Assembly (NCBI GenBank): GCA_008636105.1
Contig: VSDH01000024.1
Span: 1-46,012, forward strand
DNA: 46,012 nt
Reading direction: 5' to 3'
Source of the DNA: Candidatus Scalindua sediminis
GTDB taxonomy: Bacteria > Planctomycetota > Brocadiia > Brocadiales > Scalinduaceae
Shown: piece by piece, positions 1 through 7,365 of the stretch
How the letters are laid out: each line of letters opens with the position of its first letter
How positions within the stretch are numbered: position 1 is the stretch's first letter
Translations under genes and position numbers: made by a program
Notes under the pieces: generated by a model
Database searches by the model: none
Told to the model about the DNA's origin: nothing
Seen by the model: only the letters and a program-made list of their open reading frames with translations

Positions 1-492
1 TTACCAATTAGTACAATAATCTTCTTGGATCTTGCTTATTGAATTCATTTATCAAACTCCGTGCCGAACAGTATTGGGACATCTGTCCCTAATTAATTAC
101 CGGATGCTGGATGCCAGAAGCATAGCCACCACATCAGTCTTCTTTCAAAACTCTTACAATAATGAAGGTTTAACCCTCAGAACAGAACTTTCAGTCCCTG
201 CCTGTCCCCGCCTGCCGTCGGGCAGGGGCAGACAAGTCATTTTGACACTGCAAATGTAATAAGATAAGGCAATACCACTACTTATCGGTGTTATTGGTTA
301 AATAAATAATAGAGTGTACTTTAGTGAGAAAATTAAAAGTAATGACTAAAAGTACTTAGTAAAATATTAATAAAAATTTTTTTACTCTTCTTTGGCATTT
401 CTTTTGATATAGATATAAATGGGATTTATCTATTGATCAATCTAACAACATTTAAGGTAAGCCATGACGCATAGTATAGGGGAGATATACAA
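1..492. other. Intergenic region with repeat copies
   Basis: I see no convincing gene here. Positions 1-78 are one copy of a 78-bp element whose two ends recur, inverted, at 43059-43136. Positions 155-187 carry the ATGAAGGTTTRACC element also found at 881-940, 6433-6460 and 11930-11988. Positions about 197-235 contain a GC-rich palindrome (CCCGCCTGCCGTCGGGCAGG) of the dispersed family described elsewhere. The remainder up to 480 is AT-rich and probably holds the promoter of the gene starting at 493, but I cannot pick out confident -35/-10 boxes. Confidence 0.6.
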
Positions 493-873
493 ATGACAGT
501 AACTAATACTAGAATGCAACTGGATAGACGCAAGGGGGATAGGCGCAAGGGGCCAGATCCTTTGGTTAAGGCACTTGAATGGCTTAGTGTTTTCGGCTGG
601 CTTTTAATGTTTGCGGCTCTATTTATCATTGACAGGGCAAAACCACAATCTGAAAACTTCCTCATCAAAGCTACAAAAGTTGAAGCGAGTACTACTTGGA
701 ACCAGGAATTAACTAGCGCCCTTTTCTACTTGATGATTTTTGGACTTTGTATAAGCATCATTGGAATTGCGATCAATTCTAGAAGATATCGTCGTAAAGA
801 TGACCGGTTTAGGATTACCCTGATAATGTTAGGAGTGATATCGATTTTCGGTATTATCAAACATTTTTTCTAG
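493..873 (+). CDS. Small multi-pass membrane protein, unknown function
   Basis: A 126-residue protein starting at ATG, with a GGGGAG ribosome binding site seven bases upstream. The N-terminus is very basic and contains a repeated RRKGDRRKG stretch (residues about 11-20), as seen before PilZ and other membrane-linked domains. Three hydrophobic segments follow at about residues 30-47, 75-92 and 106-123, with another basic cluster (RRYRRKDDR) between the last two. I recognise no family. It stands alone on the plus strand; a dispersed repeat begins almost directly after its stop codon. The reading frame is probably real because of the good RBS and coherent topology. Confidence 0.7.
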   Translation: MTVTNTRMQLDRRKGDRRKGPDPLVKALEWLSVFGWLLMFAALFIIDRAKPQSENFLIKATKVEASTTWNQELTSALFYLMIFGLCISIIGIAINSRRYRRKDDRFRITLIMLGVISIFGIIKHFF

Positions 874-880
874 GTGATTT

Positions 881-993
881 GGGGTCAACCATAGAGATGA
901 AAGTCAGGAGTGCGAATAATGAAGGTTTGACCTTCAGAATGATTTAGAAGCCAGGGAATTGAGAAATGATAGGTATTTTAATAGCGCACGCAC
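881..993. repeat. Two dispersed repeat elements back to back
   Basis: Positions 881-940 match 11930-11988 over about 60 bases, sharing GATGAAAGTC and AATAATGAAGGTTTGA. Positions 956-993 match 8998-9035 exactly over 38 bases, from GAATTGAGAAATG to GCGCACGCAC. Both pairs are in direct orientation. They lie directly downstream of the membrane-protein gene that ends at 873. No coding potential is apparent. Confidence 0.85.
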
Positions 994-1057
994 AAGGTAA
1001 GGCTTTCTGAAAATCATTGACAAAAGTCAAGATTTTTGAATTTTTTTTATTCTACTA

Positions 1058-1085
1058 TTGAAAACTTTTATTTATGGTTTATACT
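1058..1085 (+). promoter_or_regulatory. Sigma-70-type promoter for candidate ncRNA
   Basis: TTGAAA at 1058-1063 and TATACT at 1080-1085 are separated by 16 bases, a near-consensus vegetative promoter. Predicted transcription starts near 1092. No open reading frame follows on this strand before the strong terminator-like hairpin at 1255-1318, so the promoter probably drives a non-coding RNA. Confidence 0.55.
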
Positions 1086-1091
1086 AAAGTC

Positions 1092-1318
1092 AAAAGGGTT
1101 AACGGCTATTTCACTGGGAGGCTCATTATCGTTGTTTAATTTAGAAGTACAATGAAGTAAATCCCTATAAGGGATACTAAGAGTTAAATCAACTCTACTA
1201 AGTAGTTTCTTTATTCGTCAGTTATTATAAGCCTCCCAGTTAATATATTTTAACAGGCTTATACACAAGAACGAAGGAAGCAACATTCTCGGTGTTTAGT
1301 GTATAAGCCTTATTTTTT
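1092..1318 (+). ncRNA. Candidate structured non-coding RNA
   Basis: About 225 nt bounded by a promoter-like sequence and a terminator-like hairpin. A long-range 11-bp perfect helix pairs ACTGGGAGGCT (1113-1123) with AGCCTCCCAGT (1230-1240). Outside it GTTAA (about 1098) can pair with TTAAC (about 1250). Inside the closed domain are two adjacent small hairpins: ATCCCT-ATA-AGGGAT (about 1158-1172) and AGAGTT-AAATC-AACTCT (about 1181-1197). The final element is the 12-bp terminator stem. I do not recognise a known RNA family; the two-hairpin interior does not look like a classic 6S RNA. A short transposable palindrome is the main alternative, but promoter, fold and terminator together favour an RNA. 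Confidence 0.45.
1255..1318 (+). terminator. Intrinsic terminator-like stem and U-run
   Basis: AGGCTTATACAC (1255-1266) pairs perfectly with GTGTATAAGCCT (1299-1310), a 12-bp stem with a loop of about 32 nt, followed by TATTTTTT. The T-run is on the plus-strand side only, so it fits the candidate RNA upstream rather than the convergent bactofilin gene, although it lies between the two. Confidence 0.55.
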
Positions 1319-1348
1319 GCATCACATAACTTCTTTTAAGGTTAAGAG

Positions 1349-1864
1349 TTACTGAACACCTACTCTGCCAGCTTTCTTATCCTTTGTTTCTTCCTTGTAA
1401 CTTTGGCTTTCTATTTTAGTTCCTTCTGGATTCACATTACATTGTCCAACAAAAACAACACCTTCTTCGATAACTAATGTCTTTGCTTGTAGATCACCGA
1501 TAAGGTGCGCATTTTGCTTAAGCTCGACTTTATCAGAGGCTTTAATATTTCCCTCCACTCGACCCTCAACAACGGCACTTCTTACCTTAATGGTTGCCTT
1601 AACCTTGCCTGTCTTGCCAACAACAAGCTCTCCGTTATCGGTTATCAATTCTCCATCAAATTTTCCATCTATCTTCATAGCTTCGCCAAATTTGATTGTT
1701 CCCTTAACATTAGTGTCTGATGTCAGATTCGTCATTTTTGATTCCTTTCTGGATTCATTTACTTTCTTGAATCCACTTTTACTATCATCGGATAATTTAG
1801 GTTCATCCGTTTTTTCCGGAATAGTAGGTTGCTCCTGCTTTGCATCTTTCTTTTTCCCAAACAT
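1349..1864 (-). CDS. Bactofilin family cytoskeletal protein
   Basis: A 171-residue protein with the bactofilin (DUF583) core. Residues about 44-150 form the repetitive right-handed beta-helix, with alternating hydrophobic and glycine residues and phrases such as IDGKFDGELITDNGELVVG and VEGRVEGNIKASDKVEL. The first 43 residues are a charged, disordered tail beginning MFGKKK, a common bactofilin start, and the last 20 are also charged. Bactofilins polymerise without nucleotide and organise cell-wall enzymes, polarity or stalks at the inner membrane face. The gene stands alone and no partner peptidase is adjacent. An internal ATG at residue 44 is an alternative start. Family assignment is secure; the cellular role is not visible here. 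Confidence 0.88.
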   Translation of the reverse strand: MFGKKKDAKQEQPTIPEKTDEPKLSDDSKSGFKKVNESRKESKMTNLTSDTNVKGTIKFGEAMKIDGKFDGELITDNGELVVGKTGKVKATIKVRSAVVEGRVEGNIKASDKVELKQNAHLIGDLQAKTLVIEEGVVFVGQCNVNPEGTKIESQSYKEETKDKKAGRVGVQ

Positions 1865-2100
1865 GCTTTAGCTTTAATTGATTTGATTGATTAATCCGAA
1901 TGAGACTATAGGTAAGTATGCGGATATTATCACATTTCATACCACTCTACCAGCATAAAAACTATACCACATCTTGTGATGTGGATAAGTTATCTTAAAA
2001 TTAGGTTTATGATTACAGGAATTAAATACATGAACTTTCTTGCCATACTTATTGTTTCACTAATTTGTAGAATAAATATAAAAATTAATGTTAGCTATAA

Positions 2101-2544
2101 ATGGGGATAATGTCAGACTATATAAAAAATGCAGAGAAATACATACAGAGTATTAAAGAAGAGTTCCGATTACTTAATCAATACAACAAAGTGATTGCAA
2201 CAATGGGATTTGCTACATTTTTTGCTATGGCAGGTTTTGTAAAAAACGATGCTAATAAAACTATTTTCATTTGGTCAATCATTTTCATGAGCTTTGCTGT
2301 TACTTTATTTGTCGCTCATGAACTATTTAGAATGTTATATTATAGTCGATATACATCTGATAAAGCCTCCGCAATTGAGAAACTTCCCGATGGTAATCCT
2401 CTTAAGGCTGTTGATGCAATCCGTGATGTTGTTTTACACAGAATGGAAAAATGGAATAAATGGTTCCTCTATCCATCTTTAGTAAGCGGTTTTGTAGCTG
2501 TGATATTAATGTTTGTAAACTATTTTTTAATATTAATTAGCTAA
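2101..2544 (+). CDS. Membrane protein with helical hairpins, unknown
   Basis: A protein of up to 147 residues. An amphipathic, charged N-terminal helix (residues 4-30) is followed by hydrophobic segments at about 30-48, 55-75 and 121-146. The cytoplasmic-looking loop between them is rich in charged residues. Two starts are possible: ATG 2101 or ATG 2110. A GGGGA sequence sits only two bases before 2110, which is too close for an ideal ribosome binding site, so the start remains unsure. The next gene, a secreted nuclease, begins 21 bases after this stop, so the two may be co-transcribed. I recognise no family. Confidence 0.6.
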   Translation: MGIMSDYIKNAEKYIQSIKEEFRLLNQYNKVIATMGFATFFAMAGFVKNDANKTIFIWSIIFMSFAVTLFVAHELFRMLYYSRYTSDKASAIEKLPDGNPLKAVDAIRDVVLHRMEKWNKWFLYPSLVSGFVAVILMFVNYFLILIS

Positions 2545-2565
2545 CCATTCAGCGGAGGTGACGGT

Positions 2566-3179
2566 GTGCCGCCGTACCTAAAACTAACTCTATTTCTCTT
2601 ACTTCTATTTATTATTCCATCCACTGCTTACCCTCACTCAGGCAGAACAGATGCGCAAGGTGGACACACAAACAAAAAGACTGGTGAATACCATTATCAT
2701 AGTAGACCAAAATCTCAGTCTACATCTAAGTCATCACACGCTCAACAAACAACCACAGTTGTAAGAGTAGTAGATGGAGACACCCTAAAGGTACGTTATT
2801 GGGGAAAAGAAGAAAGCATAAGGCTTATTGGTATAGACACACCGGAGAGTAGAGCTAACAAGAAGGCTAAAAGGGATGCTAAGAGAAGTGGACAGGACAT
2901 AAGGACAATTACGTCTATGGGTAAGAAAGCAACTGAATATGTTGAGAGCTTAGTTAAGCCTGGAGACTTAATAACTATAGAGTTTGATGTACAGCAAAGG
3001 GATAGATAGATAGACTGCTAGGCTATGTCTATCTTTCAAATGGTAAGATGTTAAATGAGGAGATCGTAAAGACTGGTTACGCTAATGTCATGACTATACC
3101 ACCTAACGTTAAATATCAGGATAGGTTTTTAAAGGCATATCAACAGGCAAGGGAGAGGAAGAGGGGGTTGTGGAGATAA
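2566..3179 (+). pseudogene. Secreted thermonuclease, frameshifted
   Basis: The GTG start has a strong GGAGGTGA site. A signal peptide (residues 1-22) leads into a His-rich segment (HSGRTDAQGGH...YHYH) of the kind found next to secreted SNase domains. The staphylococcal-nuclease fold begins at about residue 63 with VVRVVDGDTLKV and LIGIDTPESR. The frame stops at 3009 inside a GATAGATAGATAGA tetranucleotide run. The missing C-terminal third is present in another frame from about 3004 to 3179 (LLGYVYLSNGKML ... RERKRGLWR). Family members normally read DRYGRLLGYVYL across this point, so a small indel has split the gene. The intact protein would be an exported Ca-dependent phosphodiesterase. A sequencing error or slippage at the run is possible. 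Confidence 0.8.
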
Positions 3180-3691
3180 AGCATTACATTTTTGGAATTA
3201 TAACTGGTGTTATTACAAGTTTTCTAGCATTTTTGATAAAAGAATGGATACAAAATAAGAAAGCTAAAAAATTAGAACTGAAAAAATACACAATTTTACT
3301 TCAATCAACAAGAAATGAAATTTCTTTTTACCAAGGAAAACTAAATCAATTATCAGGCGAAATAAACAATATTATTAATGACCTTCAAAAAGGCAATAAG
3401 TGTATAATGCCTTCTTATAGCCTATATCCTGATTTTCTTGAGAAATGTAAAATAGAAATTAATAGTTTTTTCTTAAGTAGTGAATTGGTTAAAGAAGTTG
3501 GTGAATGTCATTTCGAATTATGTCACATCTTAGAACGATTTAGTACAGAAAAAGGAGATCTTATCAAAAATAATCCTGCAGATGAATTTGCTCTTGTGAA
3601 CTTAAATGGGTTAAAAATCCTTATTGATGATAACATCCATAGGTTTTCTGAAGTAATCTCACATTTAGATGAAGAAATTAGAAGATTCTAA
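3170..3691 (+). CDS. Membrane-anchored coiled-coil protein, unknown
   Basis: A 173-residue protein with a single N-terminal transmembrane helix (residues about 5-24) followed by a lysine-rich stop-transfer segment. The rest is a soluble, largely helical domain with coiled-coil character at residues 30-75. The GTG start at 3170 overlaps the last 10 bases of the nuclease reading frame (TAA at 3177-3179) and is preceded by AGAGGAAGAGGGGG, so the two genes look translationally coupled. No recognised domain. By topology it would be tethered to the inner membrane with the soluble part in the cytoplasm. Confidence 0.65.
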   Translation: MEIKHYIFGIITGVITSFLAFLIKEWIQNKKAKKLELKKYTILLQSTRNEISFYQGKLNQLSGEINNIINDLQKGNKCIMPSYSLYPDFLEKCKIEINSFFLSSELVKEVGECHFELCHILERFSTEKGDLIKNNPADEFALVNLNGLKILIDDNIHRFSEVISHLDEEIRRF

Positions 3692-3985
3692 GAAGGAAGG
3701 GAAGGTGGTGTTGAATAAATTGACACTTAAATAACCCTCCATGTCTTTCCAGAATTCCCAAGATTTTGTAAGCCGTATTACTTCAACAAATTACAATCTT
3801 TTCTTTTAACCACAATCGCCTTGGCACGATAAGTGATATGTATACACTTTATTCTAAACTGTATTCTTCTGGCCGGTCATAGAAAAAAATGGAAATCATT
3901 TTACGTATTCTCGATTTTAGATTCTAAAGGGGAAGAAAAGGGGTTGTAATGATGTATAGTATTTTAACATTTAATTATCAACTAA

Positions 3986-5464
3986 GTGATGCATAAGATA
4001 ATACAAATAACAACTATAATATTAATTTTGTTGTCAGTTTTTTGTGCCAAAATTTCAGAAGCAACAGCACTTCTTCCTGGATTAACATTGCACAAAGAAA
4101 AGGATAGTGTGGTTGTTCTAGATGTAACAAGAGGAAGTAAAACCTGGGATGTTGGTATAAGAATAGGAGATATACTATTAAAAATTGATGATCAAGAAAT
4201 AAAGACTTTGGATGATTACGTTAAAAAGACAAAATCCACAAGTAGTGATGAAACAGTTACATTGATTTTCTTGCGTCATGGTGAAGAATATGTGATTATT
4301 AAAGACAGTAACAATTACCATAAGAAAAATAATGTAATTGGACAAAACGAAAAGATAGCTATTACTGGCAAGGTTCAAGGGAAACAATTGGAAGCGAAAC
4401 GGCATTTACATGAAACAACATCAAAAGAAACAACTATTAGAGAAGATAATAGTTTAAACAAACTGAAGAGGAGGATGTTGTTATTTTTTACACACCTAAG
4501 TTCTAATGAGATTAAGTGGTTAGTTTTAGTTGTTATTATAGTAATCGTAGGAATTGGAGTTTTTAAGACTTTTGATAGAACATTGGTCTTTTTTGGTAGT
4601 TATATTGATCTGTTCTTTAGTTTTGTACCATTTATTTTATTTATTTCAGCTATGTTTGTCTTTGAAGACAAACAGTCTAATATATTTATGATACCATCGA
4701 TGATAGGAGCGATTGTCTATAATTTCTTTAGAGCATTTCAATATAATTGGCACAATAAGTTTCTGGCTTTTTGCATTGGAACAGGACGAGTAACTTTAGG
4801 ATATTTAATCCCAATTTTAATAGTCTTTACATATGTATTTGGCGGAGCAGTGAAACGTAAAGGTGAAAGCGATGAGGCATTCCAAACAAGAAGCCTTTCA
4901 GCGCAGACTCTGAAATTAGCTATTATAGGCGGTTTATTATTTCTTCTATATGCTTTGGTGCGAAAGCCAGCCACTATAAGTAATGGACATATTACCAACA
5001 ATCTTGAAGAAAAAGGTGGTTTCATTGATATGTTCCAAACTGAGGCTTTAGGGGAGAATTTATCAGAGGAGGATTTATTTGATCCGGATTCATATCAAGC
5101 AGATCAGGACACGACTATAAAGGCGTCTAACATTTTAGCAATTCCCGACATGCGTCCAGGGCTATTTGATGTCACTACTGAGGCTTGGTTGCTTAGAATT
5201 TCTACGTGGGGTAAGCTTAATTTTAAGTATGCAGAGCGTGGCTCTAAGACCTTTAAAACTTTTTCTAAGAGGGAGTTTGTGAAACAACTTACAGCTCCTC
5301 ACCTGGTAAGGACTTTCGGAAAATGGGATATTAAAGAACTGGATATTAATAGAATAGAAATTTCTCGCCAATATCAGGGAGCTCCAGGTAACAAATATAC
5401 AGAACGTTTTTATGTAACTATAGATTTAAAACCAGAAATTAAGAAAGCTATCCGAAGCAAATAG
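3986..5464 (+). CDS. PDZ-domain multi-pass membrane protein
   Basis: A 492-residue protein; GTG 3986 is followed at once by ATG 3989, and either could start it. An N-terminal signal or anchor (residues 5-26) precedes a PDZ domain (about 30-108), recognisable from VVLDVTRGSKTWDVGIRIGD and ILLKIDDQEIKTLDDY. A charged linker follows, then hydrophobic segments at about 175-195, 205-225, 230-250, 265-290 and 308-326. The C-terminal 130 residues form a soluble domain (DMRPGLFDVTTEAWLLRI ... TERFYVTIDL) that I cannot name. PDZ domains normally bind exposed C-termini, so it may sense or recruit an envelope protein. It is a single-gene unit with about 300 bp of AT-rich sequence upstream. Confidence 0.65.
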   Translation: MMHKIIQITTIILILLSVFCAKISEATALLPGLTLHKEKDSVVVLDVTRGSKTWDVGIRIGDILLKIDDQEIKTLDDYVKKTKSTSSDETVTLIFLRHGEEYVIIKDSNNYHKKNNVIGQNEKIAITGKVQGKQLEAKRHLHETTSKETTIREDNSLNKLKRRMLLFFTHLSSNEIKWLVLVVIIVIVGIGVFKTFDRTLVFFGSYIDLFFSFVPFILFISAMFVFEDKQSNIFMIPSMIGAIVYNFFRAFQYNWHNKFLAFCIGTGRVTLGYLIPILIVFTYVFGGAVKRKGESDEAFQTRSLSAQTLKLAIIGGLLFLLYALVRKPATISNGHITNNLEEKGGFIDMFQTEALGENLSEEDLFDPDSYQADQDTTIKASNILAIPDMRPGLFDVTTEAWLLRISTWGKLNFKYAERGSKTFKTFSKREFVKQLTAPHLVRTFGKWDIKELDINRIEISRQYQGAPGNKYTERFYVTIDLKPEIKKAIRSK

Positions 5465-5635
5465 TCTAAAAAAATAGGAAGTCAAAACTAAAACCAACAC
5501 CAATATAATTACACAATTTTTCTAAAAACCTCCTATCTCCTTTTGTCTAGAGCTTCACTACAATTTTAATAGGCAATTATACTTTAGTAATGGAACGTCA
5601 AGGTTTTTACATTATATTATTCCTCCCCCATCACA

Positions 5636-5650
5636 CACCAAATTATACAT
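5636..5650. repeat. CACCAAATTATACAT dispersed element, copy 1
   Basis: A 15-base sequence present identically at 5636-5650, 6090-6104 and 8894-8908, always in intergenic DNA of the CBS/PilZ region. The second and third copies extend with ATGTC and CGG...CATGAA. This copy sits 7-21 bases beyond the stop codon of the CBS-pair gene. Confidence 0.7.
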
Positions 5651-5656
5651 AATATC

Positions 5657-6037
5657 TCATTGGTGATTCTTTAAGTAAAACTTAAGGATATCTCTCCACG
5701 ACACAATACCCTCAATAACACCCTCAGGTGAGACAACCGGAATGCAAGATATGTTATTTTCCAACAATAAATTGCTGACTTTTTCTATGCTGGTTTTCGC
5801 ATCTACAGTAACGGCTACTTTACTCATAATCTCATAGGCTTTTTTATTCATGGTGGCAGCGTCACGCTCCTTTTCAGCAGGAAGGTTACGATCAGATATT
5901 ACACCAATGAGATTTCCGTTATCTACAACGAAGATATCATGAAACTTAACATTTTCAAAAATCTCACAAATTGTCGAGAGAGAATCATTTATTTTTGCCG
6001 TAACCACTTTGCATGTCATAATTGAGGCAACAGTCAT
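5657..6037 (-). CDS. Paired CBS-domain protein
   Basis: A 126-residue stand-alone tandem CBS (Bateman) module. CBS1 spans residues about 1-60 (VASIMTCKVVTAKINDSLSTI ... HDIFVVDNGNLIGVISDRNL) and CBS2 about 66-124 (EIMSKVAVTVDAKTSIE ... SCIPVVSPEGVIEGIVSWRDIL). Such modules bind adenine nucleotides and act as soluble energy or ligand sensors for partner proteins. The GGAG before the ATG supports the start. No obvious partner is fused or adjacent; nearby genes encode PilZ proteins, so a signalling role is plausible but inferred. Confidence 0.88.
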   Translation of the reverse strand: MTVASIMTCKVVTAKINDSLSTICEIFENVKFHDIFVVDNGNLIGVISDRNLPAEKERDAATMNKKAYEIMSKVAVTVDAKTSIEKVSNLLLENNISCIPVVSPEGVIEGIVSWRDILKFYLKNHQ

Positions 6038-6089
6038 TTGTATTCTCCAACGATTTAAAACATTTTACCACTATCCTTATTATCGTCAA

Positions 6090-6104
6090 CACCAAATTAT
6101 ACAT
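6090..6104. repeat. CACCAAATTATACAT dispersed element, copy 2
   Basis: Second exact copy of the 15-base element, followed by GTCCGGCACATGAA, which resembles the GTCGGTCATGAA following the third copy at 8894-8908. It lies upstream of the CBS gene on the minus strand. Confidence 0.7.
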
Positions 6105-6202
6105 GTCCGGCACATGAAGATATATTAACGTGTTAATGTGCGTATGTGGTGCGTCAGGCGTATTCCGTACTGATAGAATATTCCATTTCTACTGTGACCA
6201 CG

Positions 6203-6391
6203 TTACGTGTTATTAATGAGGCAACAATCAATTTTTTCTCTTCTTACAGAAATAGACTCAGAAAGATAGATATGAATTACATCTCCTTTTATGAGAACTA
6301 TCCTAATATCTTCGCCAGAAAGTACTTCTTCCGTTTTGGAACCAGAAATAACAAGTTCTCCTTCGTTATCGAGAGGCAGATCCGCTGGCAC
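6203..6391 (-). CDS. Possible degenerate CsrA-like protein
   Basis: A 62-residue frame with a GTG start. Residues about 12-52 (ELVISGSKTEEVLSGEDIRI, then VLIKGD..HIYL, then SISVRREKI) resemble the five-strand order of carbon storage regulator CsrA: MLVLxRK, GDDIxI, xVxxIKGNxVxxGI, VSVHREEI. The length also fits. Against this, the initial MLVL is replaced by an extra in-frame N-terminal segment, the RNA-binding Arg near the start is missing, and no good ribosome binding site is visible. If real it would bind GGA-containing mRNA leaders; it may be a decaying copy. The similarity is by eye only. Confidence 0.3.
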   Translation of the reverse strand: MPADLPLDNEGELVISGSKTEEVLSGEDIRIVLIKGDVIHIYLSESISVRREKIDCCLINNT

Positions 6392-6422
6392 AGGATATTT
6401 CGGGTTTACTCCAAGGGGATGT

Positions 6423-6460
6423 GACCCTTCATAAAATTGAATTATGAAGGTTTGACCCTC
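6423..6460. repeat. Hairpin copy of ATGAAGGTTTGACC element
   Basis: CCCTTCATAA and TTATGAAGG(TTT) form an inverted repeat around AATTGAA, and the right arm continues as TTTGACCCTC, the core of the element at 881-940 and 11930-11988. It lies some 20-60 bases past the 3' end of the outer-membrane barrel gene on the minus strand, so it could end that transcript. Confidence 0.6.
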
Positions 6461-6481
6461 GATCCCTCATTAGTTTTTCAA

Positions 6482-7345
6482 TCATTTTAAAAACGGAAAT
6501 GCAAAACTCACTCCGGTTCCAACAAACCAATCTTCAGCGCTTTGTGACAATCCAAATCCCGATGAAACATCAAACTGGAGTTGATCTTTTAATAGATAGG
6601 TAACGCCTCCGTTAAATGAATGAGCTGGATTTCCTTTATCGCTCATCGGCATATCACCAAAAAACTCTAAATACGACCCTACTTTATCGGTAAGTCCCAT
6701 GCCTAATGAAATAGTGTATTGAAACGCTGAAAGTGTATTGAGGCCTACTCCGCTTTCGTTTGCCTTGGTTCCCCAGGCCATTCCTAAATTAGTTCCTAGA
6801 GCCAAACGTTCTGTTAATGAATGTGAAAATAGAAAACGGAATGAAGGATCCTTACGTTCGCTGGAAAAAGCATTCTCGCCGGTAGGCAACGATAGGCTTG
6901 CCAGAAAAGCCATTTCTGGACGCAGCCCTTTTTCCTCAGTAAAAAATACTTTAACTCCAACTTCTGAATCACCAATTCCATCTTCCTCATCCGTGCCGTC
7001 TTCCGCTATAAAACCATCAAAGCCTAAACGAAGTTCTACTCTGTCAAACAGTCCAATACGAAAAAGAGTCCCTGGCAGTGCCAATTTACGGCTGTGTGGC
7101 GAGGCTTCATCTTCTTCTGTATATAAAATTCCTGTTTCAACCTGAATTATTCCTGGCAAGACAACTATGCTGGATTCCGTTTGATCTGGACGGTCAGTAA
7201 CTAATTCAGGTAAACTTCTTTCAGTATAAACTTTTTGGCCATGCAGAACCATAATTGTAGGTATTAACACTACATATAAACATAAAACTCTCAATTTTAT
7301 TAATGATATTAGATTTTTTAAAATTAAATTTCTTAAACTTTCCAT
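6482..7345 (-). CDS. Outer-membrane beta-barrel, MetA-pathway-like family
   Basis: A 287-residue protein with an N-terminal hydrophobic segment (residues about 16-36, probably the signal peptide) and then alternating amphipathic strands typical of a barrel. The opening phrase LVTDRPDQTES, followed by GIIQVETG and repeated G-x-hydrophobic-x strands, is the signature of the 'putative MetA-pathway of phenol degradation' family (PF13557), porin-like proteins whose substrates are mostly unknown. The chain ends in FAFPFLK, a plausible C-terminal strand. The PilZ gene upstream is only 20 bases away and in the same direction, so the two may be one transcript. Transport function is inferred from the family. 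Confidence 0.72.
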   Translation of the reverse strand: MESLRNLILKNLISLIKLRVLCLYVVLIPTIMVLHGQKVYTERSLPELVTDRPDQTESSIVVLPGIIQVETGILYTEEDEASPHSRKLALPGTLFRIGLFDRVELRLGFDGFIAEDGTDEEDGIGDSEVGVKVFFTEEKGLRPEMAFLASLSLPTGENAFSSERKDPSFRFLFSHSLTERLALGTNLGMAWGTKANESGVGLNTLSAFQYTISLGMGLTDKVGSYLEFFGDMPMSDKGNPAHSFNGGVTYLLKDQLQFDVSSGFGLSQSAEDWFVGTGVSFAFPFLK

Positions 7346-7365
7346 TAACTTTCAAGGAGTTGTAG

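Noticed and set aside
426-668. Minus-strand 80-codon frame opposite the small membrane protein
   Set aside because: The plus-strand gene has the good ribosome binding site and coherent topology.
1092-1250. 6S RNA identity for the candidate ncRNA
   Set aside because: The interior has two side-by-side hairpins rather than a large central bubble in a single rod, so the fold does not fit by eye.
1505-1871. Plus-strand frames opposite bactofilin
   Set aside because: They mirror the strong minus-strand coding pattern of a clear family member.
3989-5464. PDZ membrane protein as a DegS/HtrA or RseP-type protease
   Set aside because: No Ser-protease catalytic triad or HExxH/LDG motifs are present.
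6146-6424. 92-codon plus-strand frame overlapping the CsrA-like frame
   Set aside because: Composition is that of an antisense frame (Phe, Tyr, Arg and Asn rich), no ribosome binding site; the minus-strand reading is more protein-like.
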